11,404 bases of DNA, from assembly GCA_036939755.1 (NCBI GenBank), contig JALLAZ010000897.1, positions 1 to 11,404 of the forward strand. The letters are read 5' to 3'. The notes under the pieces are model-generated. The model ran no database searches and had not been told where the DNA came from. It saw nothing but the letters and a program-made list of their open reading frames with translations. The stretch comes from Stephanodiscus triporus (Eukaryota; Bacillariophyta; Thalassiosirophyceae; Thalassiosirales; Thalassiosiraceae). Below are positions 7,074-11,404 of this stretch, piece by piece. Positions within the stretch are counted from its first letter, which is position 1. Every line of letters begins with the position of its first letter. The position numbers and the translations under genes were made by a program.

Positions 7074-8069
7074 ATGTTGTGCCGAACTTGATAATGCGAC
7101 TTTATTTAGACTGATACTGATATAAATATGCAAGATCAAATGATGTGAAATGAATGGGTTATGACACCGGATTATATCTTGGAAAGCTCTAGCTAGAGAT
7201 ATTGCTCTTAGATGTTGTCCTTTGAATTCGAATTAGGTCATTCCAACTATGTTCAAGTATAATATCGTAATAACTCTATCATAAGAAGTCATCCTACTTG
7301 CATATCATGTACTCGCCTGTGTTCTAGAGGGGTGTGTGTGAGAGTCAACAATACTTCTATCCCCACCTATCGTCAGGTGCCTCTCAAAAACATGCATGCT
7401 GGGCATAAAATAAGATGCAGACGCGACTCATCTCATGCTGTGATTTTGTTAGGAAATAGAGAACACTCTACCATAAGTATTGTCTTGAAACCTCTACATA
7501 GTTACTTTTGACTCTGGATCTTGTTCCTGCAACAGCACGGTGTTTTCTCTGAGAATTTAACCTCCTTTCATAGATGTGCCATTGCGCCACATTGCCTTCC
7601 AATTTAGTCCCTACCGGAGGAGAACATCCTGTCCAGGCATTGTCCTGCCCTAGAGATTCAAGTAGGTTTGCCCTTTTTCACCCATGCCCAGCTGTTTGCC
7701 TGGGAAGTGTGAAGGTGCAAAGGTCGACAAAGTACAGTAGCAGTGTTCATCAAGTTCTAAAATGAAAAGGATGACAAATGGGGAGTTCACAATGATCTCA
7801 TGGTCCATTTTTTCTGAAAAAAGGACACTCGGGACTGGAAAGATAAGTAAAAAAATGCGCATTGTGACTACTCTACACCTTTAACATGGGAGATATTAGA
7901 CAATTATATTAATAAAATGACAATATCAACAACCAACCATGATGATGTGTTTAACAATCTCTAGAGGGCTTTACAAAACTGGTGAAAAGGCCAGATATTA
8001 TTCTGACGCTATTATTGTATGCAGTCTTGAAGATATTTATGACCATCCTCCTCAATTCAAGGCTCATTC
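7074..8069. other. AT-rich intergenic region, no recognisable gene
   Basis: About 1 kb between the MYND-UBE3D gene and the deiminase relic. The reading frames are short and match nothing I know. Small structures: a perfect 12-bp palindrome CTCTAGCTAGAG at 7187-7198, about 115 bases after the upstream stop codon, which could belong to the 3' untranslated region, and a short hairpin CACCT/AGGTG at 7364-7379. There is no tRNA-like B box. The base composition changes sharply from the GC-rich gene on its left. Confidence 0.6.
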
Positions 8070-9606
8070 ATGTTGCCAATGACCTCAAACAAGAGCATAC
8101 TTAAGTCTTTAGTACAATCTTTGATAAAAATGAATATCCTTGCTTGTGCCCTTGTGCCCATGACTTCTGGCTTAGTGCCATTTTTTGCCGCTGAGCGCCC
8201 ACTGGGAGACACTTGCAACGACCTCCCTCGCGGCAATTGTCATCGGCGTTCCCAACAGGACAAGGAGTTTGTGAGGAAGTGGAACGAGAACTATGGAAAG
8301 GGCCCCTTTGTTCATCGCCGTCTTGTGGACTTCGATGGATCTGCTCCAACTGCACCCCTTGCGCTGGCCGAGTATGAATCTGTCGAAGGTATTCTACTTG
8401 CCTTTGCTGGCAGTGCATCAGGCGCGAGTGTGTATGACCTTGACATTGTTGCTAGCATTGCGGCGGCTGTCACCAATCAGACTCAAGTAGTAACAAAGGT
8501 CTTCATGGTAGTCAATGCCAACCAAAAACGTGTAGCTGAAGCAGAATTTGATAAAGCTGGTGTTATCATGGATCGCGTGGTTTGGGTTGATAAGCCTATT
8601 AACTTGGTCTGGATTAAAGATTACGGAGGCCGATACATTTGTCACACCGACCTGGATGAGAAGAAGGCCAGCGTGGATACCAGATACTACTCGAGTCGTG
8701 TTAATGATGACACGCTGCCTACCAAGCTTGGCAATGGTATGGAGGTTGGCCCATATACTAACTTTAACCTGAATGATGACTTGATGCACAGTGGAGGCAA
8801 CGGTCATTTTTTTCTACCAGGAAAGCCTTTTCAACCAATCTTGTGTTGCTCGACTACACTGCTAGGATAGAAGTGCAGATCAAGACCTACTGGAACGACT
8901 CCTTAGGTGCAGATCTTCATGTGCTTCCCCGGTTGAGTTCCAATGTTGATGCCACCGGGCATATTGATAGGTGATTTCTTCCGGTCAATGACACTGCTGT
9001 CATTATTGCTCAGTGGGCCACAGAAGATACATATGGCTCTAAAGCCATTACTGATGGTGCAGCACGATACATGAAGGACCAGGGCTACACTGTTTCCGTA
9101 TGCCCAATTGGAGTAGCAAAAGGAAATCATATGGCTATTCTACTCACTACACCTACACTAACGCCGTCATTGCCAATGACGTTGTCGTCATTTCGTCATT
9201 TGGTTCTGTCAGTGATGGCAGAGATGATATTGCCCTTAATGTTTATCGCGCTGCTTTCCCAGATAAAACTATCGTCCAGGTGGATTCCTCCCGTATCATC
9301 ACTCGTTCAGGAGCTCTCCATTGCATTGCGCAGCATGTCTATGATTGCATGCAGTCATTGCCACAGACAACCACGACTAACGCTGTTGGTATGACTACGA
9401 TGACCACGACAACCATGACGACCACCACGAGAAGGGGGGGGTGGAGGAGGGGGGACTCCTTAACTGAGAAGGATGCACTCCACACTGCAAATGATGGAGC
9501 AACTGACCAGCAAGTCCATAATTATTTGGAGTTGTCTCTTTTTCATGTCCTTTCATCTAATATCGGCTGTGGACTGTCAAGTAGGGAGTCACTGTTCAAA
9601 AAATGA
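8070..9606 (+). pseudogene. PPAD-like peptidylarginine/agmatine deiminase, disrupted by two frameshifts and a stop
   Basis: Homology to the PAD_porph/agmatine deiminase family (guanidine-group hydrolysis by a Cys nucleophile) runs through three frames. Part 1 (8070-8830) has AEYESVEGILLAF near residue 100, VWIKDYGG with the catalytic Asp at 8619, and HSGGNGHFF. It is read out of frame after 8830 and stops at 8868-8870. Part 2 (about 8831-9132) continues as TNLVLLDYTAR, ADLHVLPR and GHID (His 8960, Asp 8966), with an in-frame TGA at 8972 where the family usually has Trp. Part 3 (about 9133-9606) has THYTYTNAVIAN (Asn 9160) and GALHC (Cys 9322). Both frame changes fit loss of one base in a short run (T5 to T4; GGG to GG). 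The YTN and ALHC forms look closer to Porphyromonas-type PPAD than to plant agmatine deiminase. An inner ATG at 8130 would give a hydrophobic signal-like N-terminus. A Thr-rich tail follows the domain. It is either a young pseudogene or a real gene with assembly errors. Confidence 0.8.
9367..9431 (+). repeat. ACN-rich low-complexity run (poly-Thr)
   Basis: An imperfect ACN/ATG triplet repeat encodes a Thr/Met-rich tail just after the catalytic Cys region of the deiminase relic, followed by a G7 run. It lies outside the conserved domain. Confidence 0.7.
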
Positions 9607-9862
9607 GCCTTTGCTCTTGTGGATAAGCTACGACATTTTTCAGTAATGAATTCCAGGTGCATTTTCTCTTTTCTCCATAGCAAAGAGTTACAGTCACGAC
9701 TAATAAACACTGTGAAGGCAAAGATACAGGCACAGATCATTGTGTGGTTATTAAGGATTTACTTAGTAGTGACATAATGATAATCAAATACATAGCTCTC
9801 GAATTGATGAGAAATTTCGTTTAGTCTGGGCAACAGAACTGACGCCACCAGCACCATATGGC
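9607..9862. other. Spacer between deiminase relic and satellite
   Basis: AT-rich, with no gene seen. The last stretch (about 9838-9862) contains a degenerate CGCCACCAGC resembling a decayed palindrome of the satellite, so the array probably extended or eroded here. TTAA occurs near 9749, but no matching piggyBac terminus is evident. Confidence 0.5.
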
Positions 9863-10600
9863 CAAACCGCTGGCGCTATTTTTGAAGTAACTCTTTTTTT
9901 TTCAAAGTTACTACATACTGAAATCCTATGTACATTGATACTTTTTTACTGATAGTGCCAGTGGCGTTATCCGACGACCCTCGTGGGGCTATTTTTTTGG
10001 TAACTCATTTCTCTTTCGAAAAAGTACCCAGTACTGAATTCCTCTGTGATATGATACTTTTGTACCGATAGCGCTAGCAGCGTCATCCTATGACCCTCGT
10101 GGCGCTATTTTTTGGGTAACGTAAATAACTTCCCAAAAAGTACTCAATACTGAATTCCTACCTATCACGATACTTTTTTACTGATAGCGCCAGTGGCGTT
10201 ATCTGATGACTCTCATGGGGCTATTTTTTCGGTAACTCATTTCTCTTTCGAAAAAGTACCCAGTACTAAATTCCTCTGTGATATGATACTTTTGTACTGC
10301 TAGCGCTAGCAGCGTCATCCTATGACCCTCATGGCGCTATTTTTTGGGTAACGTAAATAACTTCCCAAAAAGTACTCAATACTAAATTCCTACCTATCAT
10401 GATACTTTTTTACTGATAGCGCTCGTGGCGTTATCTGGTGACCCTCGTGGGGCTATTTTGGGGGTAACATAAATCTTGTTCCGAAAAGTACGTTTATACT
10501 GATTCCTATTCTAAACGATACTTTTTTACTGATAGCGCTGGCAGCATTGTCCTATGACCCTCGTGGCGCTATTGTTTTGATACATAATTTCTCTTGTTAT
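9863..10600. repeat. Tandem satellite: 116-bp units alternating A/B (232-bp higher-order repeat)
   Basis: The landmark GACCC/GACTC-TC-RTGG recurs at 9976, 10092, 10208, 10324, 10440 and 10556, exactly 116 bases apart each time. A diverged unit precedes 9976 and a decayed partial one follows 10556. Units starting at 9976, 10208 and 10440 carry GGGGCTATT (type A); those at 10092, 10324 and 10556 carry GGCGCTATT (type B), as does the unit before 9976. A1 and A2, like B1 and B2, differ at only about 6-7 of 116 positions, while A and B differ much more. The true period is therefore a 232-bp dimer. Each unit also has AAAAAGTAC and ATACTTTT(TT) in inverted orientation. The array contains no long reading frame and lies about 70 bases beyond the 3' end of the piggyBac coding region. 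Confidence 0.93.
9951..10551. repeat. Conserved 21-bp palindrome repeated six times at 116-bp steps
   Basis: Copies begin at 9951, 10067, 10183, 10299, 10415 and 10531. The clearest (10183-10203) has arms GATAGCGCCA and TGGCGTTATC around a central G, with nine Watson-Crick pairs and one G-T. In copies 2, 4 and 6 the pair C9-G13 becomes T9-A13, and in copy 6 A10-T12 becomes G10-C12, so pairing is kept by changes on both sides. In B-type junctions a second, overlapping imperfect palindrome is centred on GTCAT-CCT-ATGAC, with outer arms TAGCGC and GCGCTA. Confidence 0.8.
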
Positions 10601-10672
10601 TTTACTGTTTACCAGGCTTTTGACATAATCCCAGTCTCCACCGCAAGGAACAAAACCAATCTCCACCCTCCT

Positions 10673-11404
10673 TCATTTATTCTCTCTGTTGTATCTCTCA
10701 ATCAAATCCTTCATGTGGTTACTGTTCCCCTTTATCTCATTCACACCTGGCTTGTTAAATCTCTTTGCATTTTTGGATCCGCAAAAGAGTTCTTTACGAT
10801 CCTTGTACCCCAGTCCGTACAACCGATCATTGTGAAAATCAAATGGGCATGACATTGTTGTTATACTGGTCCCCTCTTTGATGCATAAATGCACGTCACA
10901 GATCCCGCACTTCATCACAGTTCTCTTTCCACAGTATGCGCATGCTGCTGGATGTACTTTTGTCATGCTTTGTATGTGTTCCTTCAGCAATTCAAGATTA
11001 TCACTGCATAGTCTTGGTTTCTTACCGTTCCGTACTTGTTTTTTCTCTTTTTCGTACTGTTCGTATGACACCCTTATCTCCCGGTCGTTGCACCTTACTA
11101 ATGATACTACCTCCTCATTCGTATCAGCTCCTCCACGCTTGTTTTTATTCCGTTGTGTTGCTCCACGCATCATCTCGTCACCGGGGTATTTCTTATTCCA
11201 TGCCTTGTACTGAACCATCTGCGAAGACAATTCTTGTTTGAATCTCGTGGATGTCACTGGCTTCATTTTCCATTCAGGATCCACACTTCCTTCACAGCAT
11301 TGGACATATAGGTTATATGCCATGCTCATGGCAATCGCTTTGGCATGTCGCATAGGTGCATGCCACCATTTCCACGAACGGTAGTTTATATTGTAATTCA
11401 ACAG
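10673..11404 (-). CDS. piggyBac-like transposase, C-terminal part (5' partial)
   Basis: The frame is open to the right window edge; 243 residues are visible and the stop is TGA at 10675-10673. There is no ATG at the right end (the first codons are CTG TTG), so the gene starts outside. The N-terminal visible part (NINYRSWKWWHAPMRHAKAI, then AYNLYVQCCEG) matches the end of the DDE_Tnp_1_7 domain, where a W-rich helix precedes NAY/YNLY. A basic linker follows, then a cysteine-rich domain: C155-x2-C158, C166-x2-C169, C174, C186 and H191. Such a C-terminal zinc-binding domain is typical of piggyBac transposases and helps to bind the transposon ends. The catalytic Asp residues would lie in the missing part. 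No terminal inverted repeat or TTAA duplication could be paired in this window. The absence of stops suggests a recent or domesticated copy. Family call by motif only. Confidence 0.75.
   Translation of the reverse strand: MLNYNINYRSWKWWHAPMRHAKAIAMSMAYNLYVQCCEGSVDPEWKMKPVTSTRFKQELSSQMVQYKAWNKKYPGDEMMRGATQRNKNKRGGADTNEEVVSLVRCNDREIRVSYEQYEKEKKQVRNGKKPRLCSDNLELLKEHIQSMTKVHPAACAYCGKRTVMKCGICDVHLCIKEGTSITTMSCPFDFHNDRLYGLGYKDRKELFCGSKNAKRFNKPGVNEIKGNSNHMKDLIERYNRENK

Noticed and set aside
7574..7765. A 63-codon Cys-containing open frame in the AT-rich spacer
   Set aside because: No motif, no signal peptide, and the opposite strand is equally open; nothing supports expression.
8972..8974. TGA in the deiminase as a selenocysteine or recoded codon
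   Set aside because: The family has Trp here, not Cys, and the same gene carries two frameshifts, so nonsense mutation or sequence error is far more likely.
9863..10600. A CRISPR array
   Set aside because: The whole 116-bp unit is repeated, with no unique spacers between short repeats, and the setting is eukaryotic.
11399..11401. A start codon for the piggyBac gene at the right end
   Set aside because: The codon is TTG, the frame continues to the window edge, and the domain begins well before this point in full-length transposases.

Overview
The window reads as eukaryotic nuclear DNA, most likely from a stramenopile and probably a centric diatom. The reasons are long single-exon genes, proteins full of Ser/Asp/Gly low-complexity tracts coded by trinucleotide repeats, a two-box HMGB protein, a piggyBac-type transposase, a bacterial-type (PPAD-like) arginine deiminase relic, and short AT-rich spacers between GC-rich genes. 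The species is inferred from style, not proven.

Layout, left to right. (1) 2-781 (+): 3' part of an HMGB-like chromatin protein with two HMG boxes and acidic tracts. (2) 1228-3819 (-): an 863-residue, mostly disordered Ser/Asn-rich protein with two short N-terminal repeats of WH2/Ena-VASP G-actin-binding style and one coiled coil; it converges on the HMG gene. (3) 3820-4556: a divergent promoter region with a cluster of five CTGGCGTA/TACGCCAG words, including a 15-bp-arm hairpin, and a 9-codon upstream ORF. (4) 4557-7073 (+): an 838-residue protein joining an N-terminal MYND zinc finger to a C-terminal UBE3D-type (HECT_2, E2-binding) ubiquitin-ligase domain. Its MYND finger is split by an Asp/Gly expansion, and its linker is coded by long G-runs and TCG repeats. 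(5) 7074-8069: AT-rich and without a recognisable gene. (6) 8070-9606 (+): a PPAD-like peptidylarginine/agmatine deiminase broken by two single-base losses and one TGA, with all expected catalytic residues still present. (7) about 9863-10600: a tandem satellite of exactly 116-bp steps arranged as alternating A/B monomers (232-bp higher-order repeat), with a conserved 21-bp palindrome in each unit. (8) 10673-11404 (-): the C-terminal part of a piggyBac-like transposase, running off the right edge.

The left 7 kb looks like ordinary host genes (chromatin, a possible cytoskeletal scaffold, ubiquitin/zinc-finger). The right 4 kb is AT-rich accessory DNA holding a decaying gene, a satellite and a transposon. 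I see no operon-like or defence-type system. The points most worth a second look are the MYND-UBE3D fusion with its interrupted finger, and the A/B satellite with its base-pair-compensated palindrome beside the piggyBac gene.
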